Shown here in pieces: positions 37,757 through 47,302 of a stretch of 64,000 nucleotides of DNA. The position numbers and the translations under genes were made by a program. A model generated the notes under the pieces. The model was given only the letters and a program-made list of their open reading frames with translations, had not been told where the DNA came from and did no database searches. How positions within the stretch are numbered: position 1 is the stretch's first letter; the number at the start of each line of letters is the position of its first letter. This DNA is from Talpa occidentalis (lineage: Eukaryota > Chordata > Mammalia > Eulipotyphla > Talpidae), in contig NW_023604295.1 of NCBI RefSeq assembly GCF_014898055.3, positions 67,295,730 to 67,359,729 on the forward strand. The letters run 5' to 3'.

Positions 37757-38155
37757 TGTTATAGGACAGGGAGAGGGTCAGCCCAAACCCCTCAAACCTG
37801 ACTATTTTAAATGGGTTCTGCCATCCGCCGCATCAGCACAAAACATATAAGACTTTAATGGGAAGGAACTTTAATAAAACTAGGAAACAATACAGGTAAG
37901 GCAAAGAGTCTAGTTTTTAAATGAAGCACCCAAAGTTACCCGTCCCCTCGTGGGTAAAAGTCCATCCATATGGGATTGGCCCAGAACAAGGCCCCAAAGC
38001 CTGCCACAAGTCTAAAGCATCTTCCAGTGGGGACCCACAGAAAAGGGTCACAAACAACCGGACAAACCCGGAAGGAAAAGAGCAAAATCAACATCAAGAT
38101 AAAAGCTGCCATTGTCACCTCGGGTTTGGGCTGCCCCTCTCCCTGTCCTATAACA
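37757..38155 (-). mobile_element. Rearranged ERV1-like LTR with inverted U5 ends (copy A)
   Basis: 399-bp element. From the left it reads as the minus-strand LTR from its U5 terminus (TGTTATAGGACAGGG) inward to about 38120. There the remaining U3 end is missing and is replaced by 34 bp of the U5 end in opposite orientation (38122-38155, ending CCCTGTCCTATAACA). Left arm 37757-37790 and right arm match at 33 of 34 positions. The 4-bp target duplication ATAT is intact (37753-37756 and 38156-38159). The mismatch (a T in the left arm) is private to that arm. Confidence 0.9.
37936..38112 (-). CDS. LTR-borne 58-codon frame (copy A)
   Basis: ATG-initiated frame within LTR copy A, same length and register as those in copies B and C. 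See the copy B entry for the description. Carries Ala-to-Val in the residue 15-17 region. Coding status is unproven. Confidence 0.35.
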   Translation of the reverse strand: MAAFILMLILLFSFRVCPVVCDPFLWVPTGRCFRLVAGFGALFWANPIWMDFYPRGDG

Positions 38156-38380
38156 ATATATGCAAACGCACAATATCATACCTAATAGTGAAAAGCTGAT
38201 TTTTCTCAAGAGCAGGAACAAGGCCAGGAACCACAGGCCCACTCATCACTTTTTTCACTGCACTACTGGAATTTTCAGGTTAATCATAAAAAATAAATAA
38301 AAAGCATCAAAACCAGAAAGGAAGATGTACGCATGTCTCTTTCTGAGGATGGTATGATATGTGTATAGTTATAAGATAAG

Positions 38381-39182
38381 TAAGATTTGGAGATCTAGTG
38401 TGCCACATTGTGATTATATACTTGAAAATTGCTCCCCCCCCACCTCCAGTTCTGGTCTGTGATGCCTCAGTCCCAAATTTTCTACTCTAAGCCTCCATCA
38501 CAGCCTCATTTTTTTTTTTTTTTTCTGTCTTGAAAACTGACAAGCTATCTGGGCCTACAGCAGACATATTGTATTCATCTGGTAAACATGAAGAACAAAT
38601 TAGCACACTTCTGCATAGCAGAAAGATAGAACAATTTCCTGGGAAATTACTGAACAGATGAACCAACTACAGCCACCTCCTACTTTCAAAATTCTTATTA
38701 TGTGAGAAAAATAAACCCTTATTAGTGTCAAAAACAAAATCCACAAATTTAGACATCTAATTGGCTGTATTAAACAATTCATGAATCAGGCAGTATCCCA
38801 TCTAGATATTGCAAGGCACTACATAAAATGGAGAGTATTTATAGACAGAAAAAGGGTGAGACAAGGTTATTAGCAAAATAAAAGATTATTTCTAGTAAGC
38901 TATATTTCCTTGGGGGGAAATAGGAGGGCTTTATCATGCAGATTACCTCAGTGGAGCTGATTAGAAAACTCCAGACAAATTGGTTTAGGATTACACTTTA
39001 GGGAGAGGTTGGAACTGCAAAAGGTGTTAAGCTAGATGGGGACACAGCATGAAAGATTCCATATTTGGGTCTGCTTTTTCTATTTTAAACCTTAATATAA
39101 ATATTTGTAAGCTGGGTTTCCTGTCCCAGTGGAACAAATTCCTATTGGATAAAAACAGAGGGATCAATAAGGATGTAACATA
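38381..39182. other. Unassigned; possibly an old LTR
   Basis: Includes a C-run (38433-38441) and a poly-T (38510-38524). The block about 38.7-38.95 kb has a texture like an old LTR or MER element, but I cannot name one and see no boundaries. Confidence 0.35.
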
Positions 39183-39186
39183 GTAA

Positions 39187-39772
39187 TGCAACAGGGTGGT
39201 CCCCAGGAAAGGGGGAGGTTCCCTGCCCCACCCAAGGGAGGGTGGAGTTGAGCAGGAAGAGGAGAAGCTGCAGAAGAGACTGAGGTAGGAAGCAGGATGG
39301 AGCCAGGAGACCTGGAGGAGGCGCATGGAGCCTAGAGACACGTGAAGAAACTGCACTTGTCTTTTGGTAGTGGACTGGGTGACACAGATGTGGGTGAGAC
39401 CCGTGGGGAGGTGACAATGGCAGCTTTTATCTTGATGTTGATTTTGCTCTTTTCCTTCCGGGCTTGTCCGGTTGTTTGTGACCCTTTTCTGTGGGTCCCC
39501 ACTGGAAGATGCTTTAGACTTGTGGCAGGCCTTGGGGCCTTGCTCTGGGCCAATCCCATTTGGATGGACTTTTACCCACGAGGGGACGGGTAAATTTGGG
39601 TGCTTGATTTAGAAACTAGATTCTTTGCCTTTCCTGTATTGTTTCCTAGTTTTATTAAAGTTCCTTTTCATTAAAGTCTCCTATGTTTTGTGTTGATGCG
39701 GCGGATGGCAGAACCCATTTAGAATAGGCAGGTTTGCGGGGCTTGGGCTGCCCCTCTCCCTGTCCTATAACA
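39187..39772 (+). mobile_element. Solo LTR, ERV1-like family (copy B)
   Basis: 586-bp LTR from TGCAACAGGG (TG start) to CTGTCCTATAACA (CA end), flanked by the 4-bp duplication GTAA (39183-39186 and 39773-39776). A 4-bp duplication is typical of class I (gammaretrovirus-like) ERVs. The likely polyadenylation signals are ATTAAA motifs at about 39653 and 39671, in the last quarter. No internal viral sequence, hence a solo LTR from recombination between the two LTRs of a former provirus. By eye it differs from copy C at roughly two dozen positions. Confidence 0.93.
39417..39593 (+). CDS. LTR-borne 58-codon frame (copy B)
   Basis: Opens at an ATG in good initiation context (A at -3, G at +4) and runs 58 codons to a stop. 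The first 14 residues (MAAFILMLILLFSF) are strongly hydrophobic, followed by Arg-Ala-Cys and a second Cys five residues on, which resembles a signal peptide or signal anchor. The rest is aromatic- and proline-rich with a charged end. The frame is open with identical length in copies A, B and C. In copy D a Trp codon has become TGA, leaving 48 codons. I know of no homologue and do not assign a function. It may be a chance frame in U3. Confidence 0.4.
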   Translation: MAAFILMLILLFSFRACPVVCDPFLWVPTGRCFRLVAGLGALLWANPIWMDFYPRGDG

Positions 39773-40124
39773 GTAACATAAATTAAAACCAATACTTGAG
39801 CAAATTTTACATTTCAAAAATCAGTGAATTAAGCGGATTTTTAGTTATCACTTTAATTTTCATTTGTAATTGCATTTGAAACTGTAGCTTAACTAAAACA
39901 CAGTTCTAGTTTTATCAATACAAAGGACTCTATAGGGTTTCTATAATTATGCTGACTAGTGCTATAGTATAATGTAAAATAGTGTTAATTGGGTATGGTC
40001 TTAACCGTTTTTTTCACTTTTTTGAAAGAGGGAACTAAAAATGAACAGTTTCCACTTGAAAGGTCTTTATTCAATGAAGAGAGAAGGTAATGGTTAGATA
40101 TCATAGGTTTAATTTTGTTAGCAT

Positions 40125-40660
40125 GTGACCAAGGAGTACCCAGGGACCCCCAAACTTGCTGTCATACTCTAATGGGGGTCTGCCATCCTTGTGCATAGAG
40201 ATGAAGAGAACTCAGTGTAAAAGAACTTTAATAGGGTTGTAACAGGGTGGTCCCCAGGAAAGGAGGAGGTTTGCGGGGTTTGGGCTGCCCCTCTCCCTGC
40301 CCTGTAACAGGGTTAGTGTGCATAGAGAGGGAATAGAAGAAAACATAATAGTTTCCCAATAAAACAAACCAAATTACCTGTCCTCTCTTAGGTAAATGTT
40401 CAGTCAAACAGGGTTGGCCTGAAGTGGGATTGCTGAACCCCAAAGACTTGCTGCAAGTCTAAGGCACTTTCTGGAGAGAACCATAGGAAAGAGGCAGAAG
40501 GGGGCAGGCAATTCTGGGATTAAGGGAGCAAAATCAAAGGACAAATCAAGGTAAACGTTGCCCTTGTCAGCATCCCCAAGTGTCTCTCACCCATGTATTC
40601 CTTCCATGTCCCCAATCCAAAGCCAAAAAAAAAAAGTACCTTTCTTCTCCATGTGTCTCT
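40125..40660 (-). mobile_element. Diverged relative of the ERV1-like LTR, interrupted by copy E
   Basis: Reading parallel to minus-oriented copies it shows CTGCCATCC, GAACTTTAATA, then after the insert CAAATTACCTGTCCTC, AAGACTTGCTGCAAGTCTAAGGCA, GGAGCAAAATCAAAGG and GTGTCTCTCACCCA. These are in the same order as the young LTR but with many substitutions and indels. It is therefore an older subfamily member. The equivalent of the ATG of the small LTR frame is not present here. Ends are approximate. Confidence 0.7.
40238..40309 (+). mobile_element. Collapsed 72-bp mini-LTR (copy E), nested
   Basis: Consists of the first about 35 bp of the young LTR (TGTAACAGGGTGGTCCCCAGG) joined to its last about 40 bp (TTTGCGGGGTTTGGGCTGCC to CCTGTAACA). 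Target duplication GGGT is at 40234-40237 and 40310-40313. The join sits at an AGGTT shared by both parental sites, consistent with a microhomology deletion of about 510 bp. It lies inside an older relative of the same LTR. Confidence 0.88.
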
Positions 40661-41829
40661 GAACCCAGCTGCCTTCTGTGTTATGTGGCTTCACCTGGCA
40701 GCTCAGTTCCTCCCCCTAGTTCCCAGTACTTAGTCCAAAACAGTTGCATGTAAATGGCAATAGGGATTATGGTGCCTCCACCTTTTATGGAGATGCATCT
40801 TACAATTTGAGGGCATATGGAGTTGTTTGCATATGCTATTATAGTTATGAGGGTGTTAAAAGAAAGATGCAGACCCAAAGTGGAGATGTTCGCTGCAAGC
40901 CTCACCAAGACTCACCATAACCTAATTTTGCAATTTTGGCCTCTCTCCAAAGTGGAATTGAATCAATATGGCAGTTTCCTGAACAGTACTAGTGAAGTAA
41001 TCTGCATGATAAGACCTTCTCCTAAGGGAGGGCGGCTTTGCCTGAAATAATCTTACTTTTCTTTTCCAAATTGCTTGTTCCAACCTCTTTTAAAATATGA
41101 AAGCCTTCCATATTGTGTATCTCCTTGTTGTGCTGTCTAGTTGCTTGATGGAATTTGTCCCATACGTCATTTGGATTTTTAAAATTTATTCTGCCTCTGT
41201 GGTTTATAAGGGTCTTTCTAAAGCATAACACTAGTATTATTATGTCACTAACTAAAATGCTTCAATGGCGCCTGTAGGGTGCTGTATCAGAAAATTTAGC
41301 ACTGTCTTAAGTAGAAAAGTCAGTTGACTGGATCCTCTCACTGTAAAATACATGGTAGACCTCAAGTTATTTTTTCCTACATTTCTTTTGACTGTGCTTC
41401 TTTTCTTCCAGCCCCATCCTGCCCCACCCTGATTTTTTTTTGATAGGGAACATCCTTCTTTAGAAGATGGACAGTTCCAGTCAATTCTCCATCACCATAT
41501 AAAAAAGGTCTTTAGTTTCATGCTGATTTGACCTTTAAACAAATCCCTTTGAAAAGGAAATTCACTCTTTAGAACTTGGTAAGTGTCTCTCACTGACTTA
41601 ACTATTCTGGCAAGGGAACTGGGAGTTCCTTGACGTTCCAAGTCAATCATGGACCACCCTTGAGCTTGGAGGGAAAGGAATCCCACTCAAATTACATAGC
41701 TGCCCATTAAAGGGATGTCATGGGGGTGGGAGTGGGACAGGCAATCAATGCACTCAGATATGACATACGTTTCTGTGAAGTGAATCCTTCCTTGTTGCAT
41801 TGGGCAACACCACACTGATAAAGAAAACG
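40661..41829. other. Unassigned, possibly ERV-related
   Basis: Lies between two LTR-like blocks. Minus-strand frames at 41022-41231 and 41492-41686 are short and I could not match them convincingly to gag or any other gene. Confidence 0.35.
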
Positions 41830-41832
41830 GGA

Positions 41833-42440
41833 GTTGTGGAGCAGGCTACATAATGCAGGATGCTGCTGAAGACCAAGATCCTGGCCTTTTATTGATATAA
41901 GAATTACACAGCATCAGTTGTGAGAGGAAGGAGGAAAGAAGGAAAGGGGAAGAAAGTAACTAGAAAATGTGCTGACATCTGTGTTATCAGGGATTGTGAG
42001 TCTGCTCTCCAGGCACTTCTCATCTGCTTGATGACTTGGTATTGTAATTGAGATCAAGCCCTAGGTCCCCAGCCATGGTTCCAATCTTATCAGCAAGGCG
42101 TTCCACTGATCAGCTTCTGGGGTCTCTTGTTATACATTGGTCCCTGGTCCCTTGGGCATTCCCGGTGATGTATAAGTTGGGAGTACATTTTATGCATTGG
42201 TCATCAGCCCCGTGGGCGTTCCCGGTCATGCGTTGTGATGCATAGCCTTCCCAGCGTGATCCAGCTTTGTGCTCTTGATTGATTTGAAAGGCACCTTGCA
42301 GGGTTCCGCTCCTGTACCTAACTGACCTTGCTTAGGATTTAGAACTGTAGATAACAAAAGGGTGGCCAAATGGGCCATTTAGGATTAGCAGACCCACACT
42401 TCCTGCTATCTGTTTTTATCTCTTATACAATACTTGTCCA
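41833..42440 (-). mobile_element. Probable LTR of another ERV family
   Basis: TGTGGAGCAGG start and an antisense polyadenylation signal (TTTATT near 41888), with GC-rich U3-like text to the right. It contains a two-unit repeat of about 41 bp with a 60-bp period (42131-42171 and 42191-42231, core CATTGGTC...GGG.TTCCCGGT.ATG), as seen in LTR enhancers. No target duplication found, so ends are uncertain. Confidence 0.5.
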
Positions 42441-42746
42441 AACTGTTGTTTTACAAATACTGACTTGCTTGTATCCCCTGAGCACATCAGTCAGTTTGCT
42501 GCATCTGTTTCTACCCTGAACTGGTCTCTGCATGAGATATAAACTCCTATTTCTTGTTTGAAAGTAGAGGGGTCACCTCTATGAGGTCATTTGTGTTTCC
42601 TCATTTTCTAGGTAGAATTCATTACATTCTGGTGAACTTCTACCTTCTCTATACCTGCTACAGTGTGTGGAATTTTTTTTTTTTTTTCATGTTTAAATCT
42701 CAGACTTTTCGGGGCAGGAAATTTTTCTCAGTTGCCTTGGTCCTCC

Positions 42747-43331
42747 TGTAACAGGGTGGTCCCCAGGAAAGGGGGAGGTTCCCTGCCCCACCCAAGGGAG
42801 GGTGGAGCTGAGCAGGAAGAGGAGAAGCAGAAGAGACTGAGGAAGGAAGCAGGATGGAGCCAGGAGACCTGGAGGAGGCGCATGGAGCCTAGAGACACGT
42901 AAAGAAACTGCGCTTGTCTTTTGGTCGTGGACTGGGTGACACAGATGTGGGTGAGACCCGTGGGGAGGTGACAATGGCAGCTTTTATCTTGATGTTGATT
43001 TTGCTCTTTTCCTTCCGGGCTTGTCCGGTTGTTTGTGACCCTTTGCTGTGGGTCCCCACTGGAAGATGCTTTAGACTTGTAGCAGGCTTTGGGGCCTTGT
43101 TCTGGGCCGATCCCATATGGATGGACTTTTACCCACGAGGGGATGGGTAACTTTGGGTGCTTCATTTAGAAACTAGACTCTTTGCCTTACCTGTATTGTT
43201 TCCTAGTTTAATTAAAGTTCCTTCCCATTAAAGTCTCCTATGTTTTGTGTTGATGCGGCGGATGGCAGAACCCATTTAGAATAGGCAGGTTTGCAGGGTT
43301 TTTGGGCTGCCCCTCTCCCTGTCCTATAACA
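42747..43331 (+). mobile_element. Solo LTR, ERV1-like family (copy C)
   Basis: 585-bp complete LTR, TGTAACAGGG to CTGTCCTATAACA, flanked by CTCC (42743-42746 and 43332-43335). It has the same orientation and architecture as copy B, about 3 kb upstream of it in the given strand, but a different target site. The two are therefore independent insertions and not the two LTRs of one provirus. Confidence 0.94.
42974..43150 (+). CDS. LTR-borne 58-codon frame (copy C)
   Basis: Same frame as in copy B, open over its full length, with a few replacement differences (for example Phe to Leu after the second Cys, and Asn to Asp near residue 46). Coding status unproven. Confidence 0.35.
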   Translation: MAAFILMLILLFSFRACPVVCDPLLWVPTGRCFRLVAGFGALFWADPIWMDFYPRGDG

Positions 43332-43560
43332 CTCCCACTGTGGCATCTCCTGGTGTAGGGAAGCAGGAGAAAATTCCCTGACTGCTCTGGGTTCTTCTCT
43401 GGTGGGTACAATAAACAAATTAGCATTAGACAGGTAAGTAGGAGGGGGGAAAAAACAATTTTAATTGCATATATATATATAAAGAATTTATATGGTTGTA
43501 ATTTCTAGAGTAAATAAGATGGTCTGAGGAGTTATATCCTGCGTTAAGAAATGGGATAAG

Positions 43561-43817
43561 GGCCTCCCCTGGTGGCGCAGCGGTTGAACGCTGGGCTGCA
43601 AAGCTGCCCACAGCCTCTGCAGCACGGGTTACATCCCTGGCCACCGGGGAGGGTCCCACATGGCGCGCAGACCTCTCCTGCTGTGCCAGCTACTCCCCTC
43701 AGCAGTGTATTTCATCAGTCTGCCTGTTCTGTTCCCCGCTCTGGCTCTGGTGAATTCTCTCACCCTCCCACATTTCTGACTGTACCCCGGTTCTTGTATA
43801 AATTAAAAAAAAAAAAA
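43561..43817 (+). mobile_element. tRNA-derived SINE, intermediate subtype
   Basis: Young-type head and middle (CCACCGGGGAGGGTCCCACATGG) but older-type tail (CTGTACCCCGGTTCTTG). The B box is degraded (GGTTACATCCC). Target duplication AAGAAATGGGATAAG is at 43546-43560 and 43818-43832. Confidence 0.93.
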
Positions 43818-43870
43818 AAGAAATGGGATAAGGGCCTAGGGCATCAAAGAAAGAAGAGGAAGGTCATGTG

Positions 43871-44124
43871 GGCCTTCCTGGTGGCACAGGGGGTTGAGCG
43901 CAGCGCTATGAGGCTGTCTGTGGCCTTTGCGATGCAAGTTCAATCCCTGGTCTGCTGGCGCGATACCCGTATGGTGCAGCAGACCTCTCCTATTTCACCC
44001 ACTGCTCCCCTCAGTAGTGTATTTCGGTACATCTGCCTGTTCTGCTCCCCGGTCTCTCTGGTGAGTCTTCTCACCCCGCCGCGACTCTGGTCTGTACCCC
44101 ACTTCTTAGAAAAAAACAACAAAA
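43871..44124 (+). mobile_element. tRNA-derived SINE, older subfamily
   Basis: Starts GGCCTTCCTGGTGGCAC. Target duplication AAGAGGAAGGTCATGTG is at 43854-43870 and 44125-44141, perfect 17 bp. Only about 50 bp from the previous SINE and in the same orientation, yet each has its own target site. Confidence 0.93.
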
Positions 44125-44306
44125 AAGAGGAAGGTCATGTGACAAGAAAGAATGACTTCATGCTTACTCTGAAATAAAGATGGGTTTCTTAGGTAGACAG
44201 GACATTTCTATGACACTCCTACACTGGAAAGTACCCCACAATCTTTATTCTTCTAGGTACTGGCAATAATTTCCCTTGAATCCAACAGGATTTTGTCTTT
44301 TTCATA

Positions 44307-44549
44307 AAGATTTATTTATGTGTTGAAGAACTGAGGTGTAGGCCAGAGGTGTGGGGGTTGAGAGGCTTCACCAGAGACAGTGTGGGGAGCAGAACAGGCA
44401 GATCTACTGAAATACACTGCTGAGGGGACCTGCGGGACAAGACAGGAGAGGTCTGCTGTGCCATGTGGGTCAGTTCCCTGGCCAGGGGTCGAACTTTGGC
44501 TGTTGCAGTGATAGTGCTGAGACTGAACCCCTAGGCCACCAGGGAGGCT
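44307..44549 (-). mobile_element. tRNA-derived SINE, older subfamily, diverged
   Basis: AAAGATTTATTTATGTGTTG at the left and CACCAGGGAGGCTC at the right. Several small deletions in the body. No clear duplication. Confidence 0.87.
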
Positions 44550-44702
44550 CTTAATTTTCTTTACCTCGATATACCAAGGTGACATGTGTTAGAAAAAGCC
44601 TGCTCTATGTATCTTGGGAAAAGTCTACCAGCACATATTTATGTAAACCTATCCATCAGTATAGAGAGCTCATTAGAGTAAGGGACAAGAAATGCATTTC
44701 CT

Positions 44703-44997
44703 GGGCCGCCTTGGTGGTGCAGCGGGTTAAGCGCTGTGCTGTGAAGCTGTCCTTCGTAGCGTGGGTTCGATTCCCGGCCGGCCAGGGAGCAACCCACATG
44801 GTGAGGCAGACCTGTCCTGCCTCGCCCCTTTGCTCCCCTCAGCAGTGTCTTTGGTCTGTCTGCCTGTTCTGCTCCCCACTCTGTCTTTGGTGACTTCTCT
44901 CACCCTCCCGTGCCTCTGAGCTGTACCCCAGTTCTTGTATAAATAAATAAATCTTTTTTAAAAAAAAAAAGAAGAGAAGGAACATAAAAAAAAAAAA
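44703..44997 (+). mobile_element. tRNA-derived SINE, older subfamily
   Basis: Starts GGGCCGCCTTGGTGG and has an intact B box GGTTCGATTCCC. The tail has a second A-run after GAAGAGAAGGAACAT. Target copies are AAGAAATGCATTTCCT (44687-44702) and AAGAAATGTATTTCCT (44998-45013), with one mismatch. Confidence 0.92.
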
Positions 44998-45119
44998 AAG
45001 AAATGTATTTCCTCTAATACTTCAGGCATAAGTACTTTTCAAAGGAGAATATGTTTTCCAGTTAAAAGTTTTGTAGTTTTCAGTTTCAAGTATGTAGTCA
45101 AGATCTGGAATAAAAGAAC

Positions 45120-45584
45120 TGTTGGAGGGCAACCCCTATATAAAATGGGTTGCCTGTCTGTGGGTCCTCATCTGCATACTTAAAAGGGACTTATTAATAT
45201 TCAACTGCAGGCACACACAAAGGGTCAATAAAAGGTTTATTCACAAGGGAAGGGGAAATGAGGAAATGTACAACTCAGGGAGAAAAGAGGGAGATAAAGT
45301 CTTAAATGTGTCCTATCTGTTCCCACCGACCTGGAATCCCAATGGCACTCTGAGAGCTGGTGGAGAGCCAAGAGCCATGAAGCCAAGAGAGAGAGACCCA
45401 AGGCCCACGTGTCTGATTTTGTACCAAACCTGGCAGCTTAACTCCGCCCTCAGGTCCCAGCAACCCTCCCTTTGGTGAAGATAGGATTTGTCATTTCCAG
45501 TGTGTTGATGGCTTTGGTCTGGAGTGGGGGTGGAGTCCACAAAGCCTGTATGGAATTAGCTTAGGACATCCTTTTCCCCTAACA
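45120..45584 (-). mobile_element. Probable solo LTR of a second ERV family
   Basis: 465 bp from TGTTGGAGGGCAACCCC to TTTTCCCCTAACA, with TG/CA ends. The antisense polyadenylation signal is TTTATT at about 45236. Flanks are GAAC (45116-45119) and GATC (45585-45588), a 4-bp duplication if one base has mutated. A 118-codon frame inside is probably fortuitous. Confidence 0.7.
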
Positions 45585-46111
45585 GATCTACAGTCAAGTG
45601 AGCTATCCTACAGGGGAAAAAAAAAAAAACCAAAAAACTAAACTTTTTGCAAATAAAGAAAAAATCTTTCTAAAATAGATGTAAACTCAAATGGATGCGT
45701 AGGAAGGTTCTGATTTCTCCCTTGATTGTTTGGGGAAGCAGCAAAAACCTCAATACAATCCAGAAGCCAGATTGGCAGCAAACTTCTTAGTAAGAGACTG
45801 TGCAGTATATGATCCTAACTTGCAAGAATAAACAAATATCTTACTTCAATTTCTTCTGGTAATCAAAGTCGTCAGATTCTCATTATCTAAATACCATCAC
45901 CTACCTTCCTTGTCCCCAATATCAACTAAGTCATTAGATCCTATTGATTCTTCCTTAGAAATGTCTCTCATGTTTGTACTTGACAAACAAAGCTCTATGA
46001 AGGGATAACAAAGTCAATAAGTGGTCTTTCTGAAGAGAAGTAAATTACAAAAACGTTTCAGAAATGTCTTGGGAGTCACAATTAGAGAAAGTAGTTAAGA
46101 CTTGGAGGGAG

Positions 46112-46355
46112 GGGCCTCCCCGGTGGCGCAGCGGTTGAGCGCTGGGTTGCGAAGCTGCCCGCAGCTTCTGCAGCGCCGGTTCGATCCCCGGCTGCTCCCC
46201 GGCCACCGGAGGAGGGTCCCAGTGTACCTTGGTCCTTCTGCCTGCTCTGCTCCCCACTCTGGCTCTGGTGAATTCTCTCACCCTCCCGTGCTTCTGACTG
46301 TACCCAGTGCTTGTATAAATAAATAAATCTTTAAAAAAAAATTAAAAAAAAAAAA
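46112..46355 (+). mobile_element. tRNA-derived SINE, young subfamily with internal deletion
   Basis: Near-consensus head (A box TGGCGCAGCGG, B box GGTTCGATCCC) but about 44 bp are missing from the middle: GAGGGTCCC runs directly into AGTGTACC. Perfect target duplication AAGACTTGGAGGGAG is at 46097-46111 and 46356-46370. Confidence 0.94.
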
Positions 46356-46712
46356 AAGACTTGGAGGGAGTGGCTAGAGTTTAAAGGGAAGAAATGTAAT
46401 AAAGGCAGCATCAATAACATCCTCAATTCACCGAAACACCTTCACTATTTTTATTACGAGAATACTTTAGAATTATTTTTAGAAAAGGTAACATGTCCAT
46501 TTTCCAGGGTATTGGAGAATTTTTTGAAACATAGTAAGAACTGTAGGACATTTCCCTCCAGTTTTTTTTAATATCCTACTGATGGAGTTTTGTAGAGTGC
46601 TGGGTCCTTGGGTTCACTTTAGGAAAGGTTTCACCAGAGCTCCCGTTTCAGTGGCACGCAGTGAGTTCCCCAGGTGGGTTTCTCCATGAGACAGAGACGC
46701 TAGCTATATTTA

Positions 46713-47040
46713 TTTATTTTTTTAAAGCTTTATTTATTTATTTATTTTTAAAAATAGAGGCATGTTTTATTTATTTGTTTGTTTGTTTTGTTTATACAAG
46801 CACTGGGTACAGTCAGAAGCGCGGGAGGGTGAGAGAATTCACCAGAGCCAGAGCAGGGAGCAGAGCAGGCAGAAGGACCGAAGTACACTGCTGGGAGCAG
46901 CGGGCGGCAGGAGAGGTCTGCGCGCCATGCGGGACCCTCCTCCGGTGGCCGGGGAGCAGCCAGGGATCGAACCGGCGCCACAGAGGCCACGGGCAGCTTC
47001 GCAACACAGCGCTCAACTGCTGCGCCACCAGGGAGGCCCC
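46713..47040 (-). mobile_element. tRNA-derived SINE, young subfamily with extra 3' tail
   Basis: Carries the antisense extra tail (ATAGAGGCATG) and the (AAAC/AAAT)n tract, then a young-type body with near-perfect boxes. It abuts the tail of the next SINE, so it landed in that A-rich tail. Confidence 0.92.
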
Positions 47041-47302
47041 AGATTTATTTATTTATTTATTTATACAAGCACTGGGTACAGTCTGAAGCGCGGGAGGGTG
47101 AGAGAATTCACCAGAGTCAGAGCGGAGAGCAGAGCAGGCAGACTGATGAAGTACACTGCTGAGGGGAGCATAGCCCGCGTGGCAGGAGAGGTCTGCGCGC
47201 CCTGTGGGGCCCTCGCGGGTGGCCGGGGATCAAACCAGCGCTGCGGAGGCTGCGGGCAGCATAGCAGCCCGGCGCTCAACCTCTGCACCACTGGGGAGGC
47301 CC
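47041..47302 (-). mobile_element. tRNA-derived SINE, young subfamily
   Basis: Second of the back-to-back pair. The target copies of the pair are GCTAGCTATATTTA (46699-46712) and GCTAGTTATATTTA (47303-47316), bracketing both SINEs. The outer insertion is this one, and its neighbour entered its tail later. Confidence 0.92.

Larger units (their letters stand above)
36840..38380 (+). mobile_element. Old L1 ORF2 fragment interrupted by an LTR
   Basis: Plus-strand reverse-transcriptase region of L1: AAATTCCTAGAAATATGTACTC, then GCAAGCATTGCCCTGATACCAG, and after the LTR AATAGTGAAAAGCTGATTT and AGAGCAGGAACAAGGCCAGGA. The L1 reads continuously across the LTR insertion once one ATAT is removed, which independently fixes the LTR boundaries. 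Confidence 0.88.

Noticed and set aside
39187..43331. Copies B and C as the two LTRs of one provirus
   Set aside because: Each has its own 4-bp duplication (GTAA and CTCC), and the DNA between them contains an older LTR relative and copy E rather than viral genes in order.
46119..46190. tRNA gene candidates with perfect A and B boxes
   Set aside because: They are SINE heads: the anticodon and acceptor stems do not pair as a mature tRNA and the sequence continues into the SINE body and tail.
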